Assembly (NCBI RefSeq): GCF_040529045.1
Contig: NZ_CP131914.1
Location: 3,642,501-3,706,500, forward strand
Direction: 5' to 3'
From: Xanthomonas indica
Lineage (GTDB): Bacteria > Pseudomonadota > Gammaproteobacteria > Xanthomonadales > Xanthomonadaceae
Length of the DNA stretch: 64,000 nt
The position numbers and the translations under genes were made by a program. The notes under the pieces were generated by a model. That model was not told the origin of the DNA and did not search any database. It saw only the letters and a program-made list of their open reading frames with translations. This document shows positions 48,308 through 57,409 of this stretch, piece by piece (the first letter of the stretch is position 1; every line of letters starts with the position of its first letter).

Positions 48308-49147
48308 ATGGACCCGGCCATGAACGATCACCACAACGCCGCCCCGATGCACCGCATCGCCATGCCCATCGGGCACACCGCGCTGGCGCCGTCGCCGGTC
48401 AAGATCGCCGCGCGCGGCCTGGACTTCTACTACGACAAGTACCACGCGCTGAAGGGCATCAACCTGGAAGTGCCGGAGAAGCGCGTCACCGCGCTGATCG
48501 GCCCCTCCGGCTGCGGCAAGTCCACCCTGCTGCGCATCTTCAACCGCATCTACGCGCTGTATCCGAAGCTGGAAGCGCGCGGCGAGGTGCTGCTGGACGG
48601 CGAGAACATCCTCTCGCCGAAGTACCCGATGAACCGCCTGCGCAGCAAGGTCGGCATGGTGTTCCAGAAGCCGGTGCCGTTCCCGATGACCATCTTCGAG
48701 AACGTCGCCTACGGCATCCGCCACCACGAGAAGCTGTCCAAGGCCGACATGGCCGACCGCGTCGAGCACGCGCTGCGCCAGGGCGCGCTGTGGGACGAGG
48801 TCAAGGACAAGCTCGGGCAGAGCGCGCTGGGCCTGTCCGGCGGCCAGCAGCAGCGCCTGTGCATCGCCCGCGCCGTGGCGCTGCGCCCGGACGTGCTGCT
48901 GCTCGACGAGCCGACCTCGGCGCTGGACCCGATCTCCACCAGCCGCATCGAGCAACTGGTGGAAGAGCTGAAGACCGACTACACCATCGTCATCGTCACC
49001 CACAATATGCAGCAGGCCGCGCGCGTGTCCGACTACACCGCCTTCATGTACCTGGGCGACCTGATCGAGCACGACCGCACCGAAATCATCTTCTCGCAGC
49101 CGAACAAGCAGCAGACCGAAGACTACATCACCGGCCGTTTCGGCTGA
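48308..49147 (+). CDS. pstB: Phosphate ABC transporter ATPase PstB
   Basis: 279 residues. Walker [11 protein letters not shown]-loop [19 protein letters not shown], signature LSGGQQQR, Walker [16 protein letters not shown]-loop VTHN. The PstB-specific [23 protein letters not shown] region is present. ATG 48308 or the ATG at 48320 could be used. Drives phosphate import through PstCA. Confidence 0.96.
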   Translation: MDPAMNDHHNAAPMHRIAMPIGHTALAPSPVKIAARGLDFYYDKYHALKGINLEVPEKRVTALIGPSGCGKSTLLRIFNRIYALYPKLEARGEVLLDGENILSPKYPMNRLRSKVGMVFQKPVPFPMTIFENVAYGIRHHEKLSKADMADRVEHALRQGALWDEVKDKLGQSALGLSGGQQQRLCIARAVALRPDVLLLDEPTSALDPISTSRIEQLVEELKTDYTIVIVTHNMQQAARVSDYTAFMYLGDLIEHDRTEIIFSQPNKQQTEDYITGRFG

Positions 49148-49277
49148 GCCGTTGCGGCCGCCGCTGCCTGGTCGCAGCGGCCGCGCCCGCCGCCCTCCGG
49201 GCGGGCGCCCGGCGACGCCAGCACCGCAACGCCAGGCATGGCCGCGGCGACACCAACGCACTTATTGGACCTACGAC

Positions 49278-49988
49278 ATGAACACTCAGCCCAACGAGCA
49301 CATCGTGAAGAGCTACGACGAAGAACAGCATCGCCTCGCCGCCGAGATCGTGCGCATGGGCGAAACCGCGGTGGCGCAGTTGGAAGCGGCGCTGGACGTG
49401 GTCGAACGCCGCGACGACAACGCCGCGCTGCGCATCGTCGTCAACGACGAAGCGATCGACGCGCTCGAGCACTCCATCAGCCATGACGTGATGCGCCTGG
49501 CGCTGCGCGGGCCGATGGCGCGCGACCTGCGCGAGATCCTCGCCGGCCTGCGCATCCCCGCCGACGTCGAACGCATCGGCGATTACGCCGCCAACGTGGC
49601 CAAGCGCTCGATCGCGCTGAACATGTCGCCGCCGATGCCGCAGACCCTGGGCCTGCGTCAGCTCGGCAAGCTCGCCGCCGAACAGGTGCGCGCGGCGCTG
49701 GCCGCCTACCAGCACAACGACGCCGACGCCGCCCTGCTGGTGCGCCAGGGCGACGCGCAGCTGGATGCGCAGTACACCGCGCTGTTCCGCGAGCTGCTGA
49801 CCTACATGATGGAAGACCCGCGCAACATCACCCCGTGCACGCATCTGCTGTTCATGGCCAAGAACCTGGAGCGGATCGGCGACCACGCCACCAACATCGC
49901 CGAGAACGTGTGGTTCCTGGTGCACGGCGACCAGCCGCTGCCGCCGCGCGACAAGCGCGACGAGACCAGTTCCACCAGCGGCATCTGA
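49278..49988 (+). CDS. phoU: Phosphate signalling regulator PhoU
   Basis: 236 residues, all-helical, two repeats: EEQHRLAAEIVRMGETAVAQ with IPADVERIGDYAANVAKRSI, and ELLTYMMEDPRNITPCTHLL with NLERIGDHATNIAENVWFLV. The E/DxxxD metal motifs are present twice. It restrains PhoR/PhoB signalling and pst activity when phosphate is ample. Last gene of the pst cluster; a terminator follows. phoB/phoR are not in the window. Confidence 0.96.
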   Translation: MNTQPNEHIVKSYDEEQHRLAAEIVRMGETAVAQLEAALDVVERRDDNAALRIVVNDEAIDALEHSISHDVMRLALRGPMARDLREILAGLRIPADVERIGDYAANVAKRSIALNMSPPMPQTLGLRQLGKLAAEQVRAALAAYQHNDADAALLVRQGDAQLDAQYTALFRELLTYMMEDPRNITPCTHLLFMAKNLERIGDHATNIAENVWFLVHGDQPLPPRDKRDETSSTSGI

Positions 49989-50038
49989 CCCCTGCCGAGC
50001 GGACGGCGATACGCCGTTCCGCCCTCGTGGTCTCCCTG

Positions 50039-50065
50039 GGCTCCGTGCGCAACGGAGCCTTTTTT
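50039..50065 (+). terminator. Intrinsic terminator of the pst operon
   Basis: 8-bp perfect stem (GGCTCCGT / ACGGAGCC), 5-base loop, followed by six T; 51 bp after phoU. Confidence 0.93.
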
Positions 50066-50165
50066 GTCGCCACGCACCGCCGCATGCAGCGCCGCGCGGC
50101 AACGAGTAGGCTTGGCGCACTCCGGCCACCACGGCCGGCGCCCATCCATCGCCAGGAGCCTGCGC

Positions 50166-50567
50166 ATGTCCACTTCGTCCCGTCCGTCCCCTGCCCTCGC
50201 CGGCGCGGTCCTGCTCGGCGGCATCGGCCTGTCCGCCTCCGCCCTGGCCATGACCGACCTCGCCCAGGGCTATGCGCTGGGCGCACAGGCCGCCGTCACT
50301 CCGCCGCAACGCACCGAGACGACCACGCCGGCAACGCCGACGCCCACGCCGCCGGCGCACACCGGGCAGGCCGCCGACCCGGCCAAGGCCAGCGAAGGCG
50401 GCTGCGGCGGCAAGGCCGGCGACGGCAGTTGCGGCGCGCACGCCCCGGCGGCGGCCCCGGCCAAGCCAGAGGCAGCCGGCGCCACCGCCACGCCGCAGGC
50501 CAAGCACGACGACAAGGCCATGGCCGAAGGCAAGTGCGGCGAGGGCAAGTGCGGTGGCAGCCTCTGA
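50166..50567 (+). CDS. hvfA: HvfA/bufferin-type RiPP precursor with EGKCG motifs
   Basis: 133 residues. The signal peptide ([20 protein letters not shown], cut near residue 28) sends it to the periplasm. A Thr/Pro/Ala-rich linker is followed by a C-terminal region with four Cys: C80 and C89 in [13 protein letters not shown], and C124 and C129 in [11 protein letters not shown]. In HvfA-type peptides the MNIO enzyme converts Cys in EGKCG to oxazolone/thioamide groups that bind copper. Family known; modification here is inferred. AGGAG precedes ATG 50166. The next gene overlaps this one by 14 bp. Copper binding or buffering is the likely role. Confidence 0.88.
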   Translation: MSTSSRPSPALAGAVLLGGIGLSASALAMTDLAQGYALGAQAAVTPPQRTETTTPATPTPTPPAHTGQAADPAKASEGGCGGKAGDGSCGAHAPAAAPAKPEAAGATATPQAKHDDKAMAEGKCGEGKCGGSL

Positions 50568-51399
50568 ACCGAGGCCGCTGGCCGCGGCCAGTGCCGGCCT
50601 CGGGCTGCGTCGCGGCTTGCTCCAGGACTTGCTGCAGGCGCCAGCGGATGCGTTCGATTTCCTCGAATGCGCGCCGGACAACTGGATCGGCGTCGGCGGC
50701 CGTCCCGGGGAGCAGCTGCAGACGCTGAGCGCGCGCCATCCGCTCAGCTGCCACGGCCTGTCGCTGTCGCTCGGCGGCGTGGCCGCGCTGGACACCACCT
50801 TGCTGCAGCAGACCCGGCACTTCCTCGACCGGCACCGGGTCGCGCTGTACAGCGAGCACCTCAGCTACAGCGCCGACGACGGCCAACTCTACGAACTGCT
50901 GCCGCTGCCGTTCACCGACGAGGCGGTGCGCCATGTCGGCGCACGCATCGCCCGGGTGCAGGACGTGCTGGGCCGACGCATCGCGGTGGAGAACGTCTCC
51001 TACTATGCCGTGCCCGGCCAGGCCATGAGCGAAGCCGCGTTCGTGGCCGCGGTGCTGGACGAGGCCGATTGCGACCTGCTGCTGGACGTCAACAACGTGC
51101 ACGTCAACGCCAGCAACCACGGCGACGACGCGCTGGCCTTCCTGGCCGCCATGCCCAGCGCGCGCATCGCCTCGTACCACGTCGCCGGTCACCGCGACGA
51201 CGCCGCCAGCGGGCTGAAGATCGACACTCACGCCGCGCCGGTGGCCGACCCGGTCTGGGAGCTGCTCGGCGCCGCCTACCGCCTGCACGGCGTGCGCCCC
51301 ACCGTGCTCGAGCGCGACGGCCAGTTCCCGCCGCTGGGCGAGCTGCTGGACGAAGTGCAGCGCATCCGCGCCGCGCAGGCGCAGTCGCGCGGCGCATGA
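50554..51399 (+). CDS. hvfB: MNIO-type RiPP maturase (DUF692, HvfB-like)
   Basis: 281-residue iron-dependent oxidase of the DUF692 (MNIO, MbnB-like) family. TIM-barrel motifs include [25 protein letters not shown] (substrate contact), [10 protein letters not shown] (His67), YSEHLSYS (Glu101, His102), VENVSYY (Glu146), [11 protein letters not shown] (Asp178, Asn181, His183) and SYHVAGH, residues that bind the iron cluster in this family. The start is taken as GTG 50554, overlapping the precursor gene and leaving the family N terminus intact. It would modify the Cys residues of the preceding peptide. Family and context agree strongly; the exact product chemistry is not visible. Confidence 0.92.
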   Translation: MAASEPRPLAAASAGLGLRRGLLQDLLQAPADAFDFLECAPDNWIGVGGRPGEQLQTLSARHPLSCHGLSLSLGGVAALDTTLLQQTRHFLDRHRVALYSEHLSYSADDGQLYELLPLPFTDEAVRHVGARIARVQDVLGRRIAVENVSYYAVPGQAMSEAAFVAAVLDEADCDLLLDVNNVHVNASNHGDDALAFLAAMPSARIASYHVAGHRDDAASGLKIDTHAAPVADPVWELLGAAYRLHGVRPTVLERDGQFPPLGELLDEVQRIRAAQAQSRGA

Positions 51400-52142
51400 A
51401 CGAAACCCTGCGCGCGCAGCAGTTCGCGCTCACCCAGCACCTGCGCGATCCGCGGCGGTACCCGCCGCCGGCCGGCATCCCGCCGCAGCGCCTGGCGGTG
51501 TACCGCGCCCTGTTCTTCGACAACCTGGCGCAGTTGCTGGGCGGCCAGTTCCCGGTGCTGCGCGCCACCCTCGGCGACGCGGACTGGGCGGCGCTGCTGC
51601 GCGCGTTCTGCGCCGAGCACCGCGCCCGCACGCCGCTGTTCCCGCGCCTGGGCGAGGAACTGGTGGCATTCCTGCAGCAGCGCGCGCCCGATCCGCAGCG
51701 TCCCTGGCTGGCCGACCTGGCGCACTACGAAACCGTGGAACTGCAGGTGCAGATCGACGACGCCGCGCTGCCGCCGCACGATCCGCACGGCGACCTGCTC
51801 GACGGCATCCCGCTGCTGTCGCCCTGGCTGCGCCTGCTGCGCTACCGCTGGCCGGTGCAGCGCATCGGCCCGGCCTGGCAGCCGGACACGGCACCGGCGC
51901 AGCCAACCTGCCTGTTGGCGCGACGCGAGGCCGACGGCCAGGTGCGCTTCGCCGAACTGGCGCCGCTGGCCTATGCCGTGCTGGCGGCGCTGCAGCCCGG
52001 CGCGCGCAGCGGACGAGAGCTGCTGCTGGACCTGGCCGCCGCGCACGGCCTTGCGCCGGACGCCCTGCTGCACGAGGGTGCGGCCCTGCTGCAGCGGCTG
52101 CGCGCGCAGGGCAGCGTGCTCGGCACGCGTCTGCCGGCGTGA
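51396..52142 (+). CDS. hvfC: RiPP maturation partner (DUF2063, HvfC-like)
   Basis: 248 residues. N-terminal DUF2063 domain: [49 protein letters not shown] region, [20 protein letters not shown] and [20 protein letters not shown]. The C-terminal half is a winged-helix-like region ending [20 protein letters not shown]. In the HvfBC and MbnBC pairs this partner binds the precursor peptide and presents it to the oxidase. The ATG overlaps the maturase stop by 4 bp. Confidence 0.92.
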   Translation: MNETLRAQQFALTQHLRDPRRYPPPAGIPPQRLAVYRALFFDNLAQLLGGQFPVLRATLGDADWAALLRAFCAEHRARTPLFPRLGEELVAFLQQRAPDPQRPWLADLAHYETVELQVQIDDAALPPHDPHGDLLDGIPLLSPWLRLLRYRWPVQRIGPAWQPDTAPAQPTCLLARREADGQVRFAELAPLAYAVLAALQPGARSGRELLLDLAAAHGLAPDALLHEGAALLQRLRAQGSVLGTRLPA

Positions 52143-52183
52143 CGCCGCGGTGGCCGACGGCCGCGCTCTGCTAACCTTGGCGA

Positions 52184-52837
52184 ATGAACGATTCGGTCGA
52201 CAGCCCCTCGCAGCCCCTGGTCATCACCCCGATGTCGCGGCGTTTCCGCGGCTACCTGCCGGTGGTGGTGGACGTGGAGACCGGCGGTTTCGACTGGAAC
52301 AAGCATGCGCTGCTGGAGATCGCGGTGGTGCCGATCGAGATGGACGATTTCGGTCAGCTGTATCCGGGCGTCACGGCCAGCGCGCACGTGGTGCCGGCGC
52401 CCGGCACCCTGATCGATCCGAAGTCGCTGGAGGTCACCGGCATCGTCCTGGATCACCCGTTCCGCTTCGCCAAGCCCGAGCGCGAGGCGCTGGACCACGT
52501 GTTCGCGCCGGTGCGCGCGGCAGTGAAGAAGTACGGGTGCCAGCGCGCTATCCTGGTGGGCCACAACGCCCATTTCGACCTCAACTTCCTCAATGCCACG
52601 GTCGCCCGCTGCGGCCACAAGCGCAACCCGTTCCACCCCTTCAGCGTGTTCGACACCGTCACCCTGGCCGGCATCGCCTACGGCCAGACCGTGCTGGCGC
52701 GCGCGGTGCAGGCCGCGGGCTTCGACTGGAACGCCGCCGACGCGCACAGCGCTGTGTACGACACCGAGCAGACCGCGCGCCTGTTCTGCAAGATCGCCAA
52801 CGCCTGGCCGGCGCCGCCGGTCGGCGCGGCGCCATAG
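52184..52837 (+). CDS. rnt: Ribonuclease T
   Basis: 217 residues, DEDDh exonuclease that trims 3' ends of tRNA and other stable RNAs. Exo[21 protein letters not shown]; Exo[22 protein letters not shown]; Exo[19 protein letters not shown]. Length matches E. coli RNase T (215). It starts 41 bp after the RiPP operon but is a housekeeping gene. A promoter was not identified. Confidence 0.96.
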   Translation: MNDSVDSPSQPLVITPMSRRFRGYLPVVVDVETGGFDWNKHALLEIAVVPIEMDDFGQLYPGVTASAHVVPAPGTLIDPKSLEVTGIVLDHPFRFAKPEREALDHVFAPVRAAVKKYGCQRAILVGHNAHFDLNFLNATVARCGHKRNPFHPFSVFDTVTLAGIAYGQTVLARAVQAAGFDWNAADAHSAVYDTEQTARLFCKIANAWPAPPVGAAP

Positions 52838-52944
52838 CCGCGGCATGTATTGCACGACACGCGCGCGCCGCCGTCGGGTTGGCCCGGCGGCATCGCGGCC
52901 GAACGCCCCGTGGTAACGCCGCGCACTCGCCGGCAGCGGCTCGC

Positions 52945-53277
52945 GTGACCCGCCACCTGCTATTCGTCTGCAGCCGCAACCGGCTGCGCAGCCCCACCGC
53001 GGAACAGGTGTTCGCCACCTGGCCCGGCGTGGAAACCGCCTCGGCCGGCGTCGACCACGACGCGGACACCCCGGTCACCCCGGAATTGCTGGAGTGGGCG
53101 GACATCGTCTTCGTCATGGAACCGGCGCATCGCGCCAAGCTGTCGCGCCGGTTCAAGCGCCACCTCGGCCGCGCACGCATCGTCTGCCTGGACATCCCCG
53201 ACGACTACGGCTACATGGATCCGGCGTTGGTGCAGATGCTGACCACGAAGGTAGCGCGGCACCTGCCTGCGCGCTGA
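52945..53277 (+). CDS. Low-molecular-weight phosphatase-like protein, 110 aa
   Basis: GTG start at 52945. The fold resembles the LMW protein tyrosine phosphatase family: LFVCSRNRLRSPTAEQVFA carries the Cx5R loop, with SAGVDHDADTPVTPELLEWA and VFVMEPAHRAKLSRRF after it. It is shorter than the classical 150-residue enzyme and ends CLDIPDDYGYMDPALVQML, as in a compact subgroup with unproven activity. Phosphatase function is therefore tentative. Confidence 0.85.
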   Translation: MTRHLLFVCSRNRLRSPTAEQVFATWPGVETASAGVDHDADTPVTPELLEWADIVFVMEPAHRAKLSRRFKRHLGRARIVCLDIPDDYGYMDPALVQMLTTKVARHLPAR

Positions 53278-53405
53278 CACCGGCCCTCGACCGCCGCGCC
53301 GAGGCGTGCATTCGCACACGCACGACCGCCATCCCGAGACCGCCGACACGCGTGCTACGCTCGCCGCCGCGCCGACTAAGGCGCCTGTCCCAGGACGACC
53401 GTCTC

Positions 53406-53915
53406 ATGCAAGCATGGAGGCGCCGCAGCATCGGCATTCTCGACATCGGCGGATCCGGCATCGGCATTCTCGCCATCCTCAGCCAGGTGCCGAATCTGCG
53501 GCAGCCAGCCGACTGGATCGTCTGCGCCACGTTCGCCGCGCTCTATAGCTGGGGTATCTACTGCGGCACGCGATTGCTGGAAGGTCGCCACAACGCAGTG
53601 CGTGCCAATCTGGCGTTCTGGCTGGCGCAGGTGCCGACCTTCGGCACTCCCCTGGTCAGCTACGTGTTCAATTGCGGCTTTCACCTCACCGCTGGCGTGC
53701 AGTTCGCGCCGTTCAAGTTCGGCGCAAACTTCCTGCTCGGCAGCCGCTACACGTTCCTCCTGTTTCCGTCGGAGACAGCGACGTTCTTCGGCCTGAATCT
53801 GTTCGCACTGGCGGTCGTCTTCGCCCTTGCGCAACAGCTGCGCCGCGGCGCCGACCTAACGACTGAAGCAGGCGCTGCGCCAGCGCACGAGAACGCGCAT
53901 CACGGCGCGCCATGA
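53406..53915 (+). CDS. Hypothetical membrane protein, 169 aa
   Basis: Starts MQAWRRRSIGILDIGGSGIG. Four hydrophobic segments are visible: ILDIGGSGIGILAILSQV, WIVCATFAALYSWGIYCG, LAFWLAQVPTFGTPLVSYVF and FFGLNLFALAVVFALAQQL. A phosphate- or ligand-specific motif is not seen. The frame stays open upstream, but the ATG at 53406 gives the best N terminus. No family recognised; the next gene starts 16 bp later. Confidence 0.72.
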   Translation: MQAWRRRSIGILDIGGSGIGILAILSQVPNLRQPADWIVCATFAALYSWGIYCGTRLLEGRHNAVRANLAFWLAQVPTFGTPLVSYVFNCGFHLTAGVQFAPFKFGANFLLGSRYTFLLFPSETATFFGLNLFALAVVFALAQQLRRGADLTTEAGAAPAHENAHHGAP

Positions 53916-53931
53916 CACCGACCGCGCACCG

Positions 53932-54360
53932 GTGAACAAAACCAACGCCCTGGCCTTGCTGCGCGCGCATCAACCGCTGCCCAACGACGACAAGCTCACT
54001 CAGGGCCTGATCGACGCCTATGACGCGGCGAGACGGCTGTTTGTCGCCGATCCCGATCGCGCCGCGCTCCCGCTGTTCCTGCGCTCCTTCGGCACCGGCG
54101 ACGGCTGGGGCGTCTATCCGTTGGTCGAGGACGTGTTCCATGCCTGCGACCGCAGCGACACCGTCGCCGCGATCCGGGAGGCCCTGGAAGATCCCACGCT
54201 GCCCGAGGGTAGCCGCTACTGGGTCACGCAGGTGTCGGCCGCCTTTGCGGACCCGACCTTGCGCGAAGGCCTGGCCCTGTCGTTGCGGTCGGAACATCCG
54301 GACACCCGCGCGGCGGCACAGATGGCATTGGAAATGCTGGACGGCGGCACCGCACGCTGA
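53932..54360 (+). CDS. Hypothetical all-helical protein, 142 aa
   Basis: GTG start at 53932. MNKTNALALLRAHQPLPNDD then LIDAYDAARRLFVADPDRAA, LFLRSFGTGDGWGVYPLVED and a repeated helical C-terminal part (REALEDPTLPEGSRYWVTQV; SEHPDTRAAAQMALEMLDGG) like a HEAT repeat. Small acidic HEAT-like proteins sometimes serve as immunity proteins, but no toxin gene is adjacent, so no role is claimed. Confidence 0.8.
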   Translation: MNKTNALALLRAHQPLPNDDKLTQGLIDAYDAARRLFVADPDRAALPLFLRSFGTGDGWGVYPLVEDVFHACDRSDTVAAIREALEDPTLPEGSRYWVTQVSAAFADPTLREGLALSLRSEHPDTRAAAQMALEMLDGGTAR

Positions 54361-54433
54361 AACGCTAGCGTTTGCGCTTCACGCTACCGGGCAAGAACAG
54401 CAGCGCCCGATCCGCATGCCCTGACGCGGGCAC

Positions 54434-57409
54434 TCAGCCCACGCACACCCGATCGCGCCCCAGCCCCTTGGCGCGGTACAGCGCCCCGTCGGCGCGCTCC
54501 AGCCACTGGCTCGCGGTTTCGTCCGCGCGCAGCGCGACCAGGCCGCCGCTGAAGGTGACGCGCAGCGCCGGTGCATCCGGCGCCCACTGCAGGCGCGCGT
54601 GGAACAGGTCGCGCAGGCGCGTGGCGAAGCGCTCGGCATCGGCCAGCGGCGTGTCGCCGAGCAGCACCGCGAACTCTTCGCCGCCCAGGCGCGCCGGCAG
54701 GTCGGCGGCGCGGCAGGCACCCAGCAACAACTGCCCGACTTCGCGCAGCACCGCATCGCCGGTGGCATGCGAATAGCCGTCGTTGATCTGCTTGAAGCGG
54801 TCGATGTCCATCACCAGCAGGCACAGCGGCGCGCCGCTGCGCTGGGCGCGCTGCATGCTGTGCACCAGCACCTCGTCGAAGTGGCGCCGGTTCGGCAACG
54901 CGGTCAGCGCATCCTCGTGCGCCAGGCGTTCGAAGGCGGTGGCCTGGCGCTGCAGTTCCGCCAGCAACTGGCTCTTTTCGGCATCGGCCTGCAACAGGCG
55001 CTCGGTCTGCAGGCGCAGCGCGCTGGTGCGCCGCTCCACCAGCCGTTCCAGGCGCAGGGCGCGACGCTTGTAGCGCGCGATCAGGTAGCGATACAGCAGC
55101 ACCAGTCCCAGCACCAGCAGCGCCACGGCCGCGGCATGCACGCTGTGCCGCTGCCACCACAGCGGCGCCACGCTGAAGCGCCACACGGCCTCACGGGTGC
55201 TCCAGGCGCCATCCGGATGCGCTGCGGCCACGTGCAGGGTGTAGTCGCCCGGCGGCAGGCCGATGAACTCCACGCTGCGCTGGTTGCCGCGGTCGACCCA
55301 TCCGCTGTCCAGGCCGTCGAGCTTGGTGCGGTAACGGATGCGCTCGGGCAGCAAATAGCTCAGGCCGACATAGGACACGCTGATGCGCTTGGCGCCGGGC
55401 AACTGCGATTGGCTCCGCCAGGGGAACGGCTGACCGTCCAGCAGCACGCTCTCGATCGCTGCCGGCGGCGGCAGGCGATCGCGGAAACGGGCCAGGCGGC
55501 GCGGATCGACCGTGCTGACACCGCCAGCGGTGACCAGCCACACCGTGCCGTCGTGGCGCAGGATCATCGACGGCCCGGAGCTGCCGTTGCCCTGCGCATT
55601 CGACATGCCGTCGATCTCGTCGTAGCGGCTCACCTGCAGCCGGGCCTGGCGGCCGTCGGCGACCGCGTCCAGTGCCGCCGCAGTGGTCCGCAGCACGCCG
55701 CGGTTGCTGCTGATCCAGACATTGCCGAGGCGGTCGCGGACCAGTTGGAACACCGCATCCACCGGCAGGCCCTGCTCCAGTCCGACCCGCGCCAGGTGGC
55801 CGTCGCGGTCGCGGTGCAGGCCGCGGTCGGTGGAGATCCACATGTCGCGGCCCAGTGCCTGGAACCCGAACACGGTGCGTGCGCCGCCCAGCGGCTCCAG
55901 CGCCAGCTTCCGCACCCGGCCATCGCGCAGCACCGCCGCGCCTTCGACCGAGCCGATCCACAGCGCCCCGTCGACGCTGGCCAGGGCGGTGATCAGGCCA
56001 TGCGGCAGGCCGGGCACGTCCGGCACCGACAGCCGCTCGCCATCGATGCGCATCACCCCGCTGCGCGTGCCGATCCAGACCGTGCCGGCGGCATCGACGC
56101 TGAGCGCACGCACCTGCCCACTCGGCAATCCCTCGCGCGTTCCGTAGTGGCGCACGACGCGGCCATTGCGCAGGCGGAACACGCCGTCGGCATAGGTGCC
56201 CATCCACAGGTCGCCGTCGCGGCCCCGCGCCAGGCTCAGCACCGAGGGCGCGTCGCGCATCGCGACCGGGGCGATCCGTCCGTCCGGCGCCATCCGGTCC
56301 AGGCCGGCGGCGCTGCCGATCCACAGCGCCCCGTCGGGCGTCTCCAGCAGCGCGCGCACGTAGTCGCCGCTGAGCCCGTCGCGGCGGGTGTAGCCGGCGA
56401 ACAGCGTCTCGCGCAGGCGGAACAGACCGCCGTTGGCGCCGATCCAGATGCTGCCTTCGGCATCCTGCAGCAGGCTGACGATGCGCCCGTTGGGCAGCAC
56501 GTCGCCCGGCAGCATGCGCTCGATGCCGTGCGCACTGATCCGCAGCAGCCCCTGGTTCTCGGTCCCCAGCCAGATCGCGCCGTCGCGGTCGCGCAGCATC
56601 GACGTGAAATGGCCATAGCCCGGCAGGTGCTGCACCAGCACCGCGCGCTCGCCCTGCACCCGGTACAGGTTTTCGCCGGCCACCAGCCACAGCGAGCCGT
56701 CCGGCGCCCGGTACGGCCAGGCCAGCCCCGGCGGCAGGCCGAACGCCGCCGGCGCGCGCCGCAGCACCCCCTGCGCGTCGCGATACAGCAGGCCGTCGAG
56801 ACTGCCGATCCAGATCCGCCCCTGGTCGTCGGCGGCCAGGTGCGGGAAGCTCGCCGCCAACGGCAGGTCGCGCGGTGCCGGCTGGTAATCGAAACGGCCG
56901 TCGGGCCACAGGCAACCCAGGCCGTTGCCCTCGAACAGCAGCCACATGCGGCCGTCGCGGTCCTGGGTCATGGCGTGGATCAGCGCATGCGGCCAGCCCG
57001 GCGGCTGCCGCCAGAAGCGCCAGTGGCCGGCCGCATCGTGGCGGCCGAGATTGCCACGCGAATCGCTGAGCCACAGCGCGCCGGCGCGATCCACGTACAG
57101 CGAACCGACGCCATTGTCGGGCAGGCCCGGGCGGGTGCTGCGGTCGATGACGGTGAAGTCCAGGCCGTTGTAGCGCACCAGTCCTTCCCAGGTGGCGAAC
57201 CACAGGCGGCCGTCCGGGGTCTGCGCCAGATCGCGCAAGGAGTTGTGCGGCAGGCCGTTGCGCGAGGTCCAGGAATCGATCGCGTAGTCGCGCAGCGGCG
57301 GCACCCCGTTCGCAGCGGCGTCGGCGGCAACGGCGCGCCAGGCCGCGCCCAGCGCCAGCAGCAGGACCAGCAGCACCAGACACGCGCGCCCGCGGCCGCA
57401 TGCGAGCAC
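54434..57409 (-). CDS. Two-component-type beta-propeller sensor with GGDEF domain (diguanylate cyclase)
   Basis: About 991 residues. Signal/anchor (ACLVLLVLLLALGAAWRAVA), then about 14 propeller repeats of Reg_prop type (LWFATWEGLVRYNGLDF, IWIGANGGLFRL), a Y_Y_Y domain (RISVSYVGLSYLLPERIRYR; LDGLDSGWVDRGNQRSVEFI), a TM segment (HAAAVALLVLGLVLLYRYLI), a coiled coil, and a GGDEF domain with LVMDIDRFKQINDGYSHATG and GGEEF at 909-913. RxxD (RAAD) lies exactly five residues before GGEEF, so the inhibitory I-site is intact. It makes c-di-GMP in response to a periplasmic ligand. The start is uncertain: GTG 57409 has GGGGGAGGGG upstream; GTG 57439 is possible. Confidence 0.93.
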   Translation of the reverse strand: MLACGRGRACLVLLVLLLALGAAWRAVAADAAANGVPPLRDYAIDSWTSRNGLPHNSLRDLAQTPDGRLWFATWEGLVRYNGLDFTVIDRSTRPGLPDNGVGSLYVDRAGALWLSDSRGNLGRHDAAGHWRFWRQPPGWPHALIHAMTQDRDGRMWLLFEGNGLGCLWPDGRFDYQPAPRDLPLAASFPHLAADDQGRIWIGSLDGLLYRDAQGVLRRAPAAFGLPPGLAWPYRAPDGSLWLVAGENLYRVQGERAVLVQHLPGYGHFTSMLRDRDGAIWLGTENQGLLRISAHGIERMLPGDVLPNGRIVSLLQDAEGSIWIGANGGLFRLRETLFAGYTRRDGLSGDYVRALLETPDGALWIGSAAGLDRMAPDGRIAPVAMRDAPSVLSLARGRDGDLWMGTYADGVFRLRNGRVVRHYGTREGLPSGQVRALSVDAAGTVWIGTRSGVMRIDGERLSVPDVPGLPHGLITALASVDGALWIGSVEGAAVLRDGRVRKLALEPLGGARTVFGFQALGRDMWISTDRGLHRDRDGHLARVGLEQGLPVDAVFQLVRDRLGNVWISSNRGVLRTTAAALDAVADGRQARLQVSRYDEIDGMSNAQGNGSSGPSMILRHDGTVWLVTAGGVSTVDPRRLARFRDRLPPPAAIESVLLDGQPFPWRSQSQLPGAKRISVSYVGLSYLLPERIRYRTKLDGLDSGWVDRGNQRSVEFIGLPPGDYTLHVAAAHPDGAWSTREAVWRFSVAPLWWQRHSVHAAAVALLVLGLVLLYRYLIARYKRRALRLERLVERRTSALRLQTERLLQADAEKSQLLAELQRQATAFERLAHEDALTALPNRRHFDEVLVHSMQRAQRSGAPLCLLVMDIDRFKQINDGYSHATGDAVLREVGQLLLGACRAADLPARLGGEEFAVLLGDTPLADAERFATRLRDLFHARLQWAPDAPALRVTFSGGLVALRADETASQWLERADGALYRAKGLGRDRVCVG

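Noticed and set aside
53932-54360. Toxin-immunity protein
   Set aside because: Size and helical content would fit, but there is no adjacent toxin or polymorphic-toxin gene.
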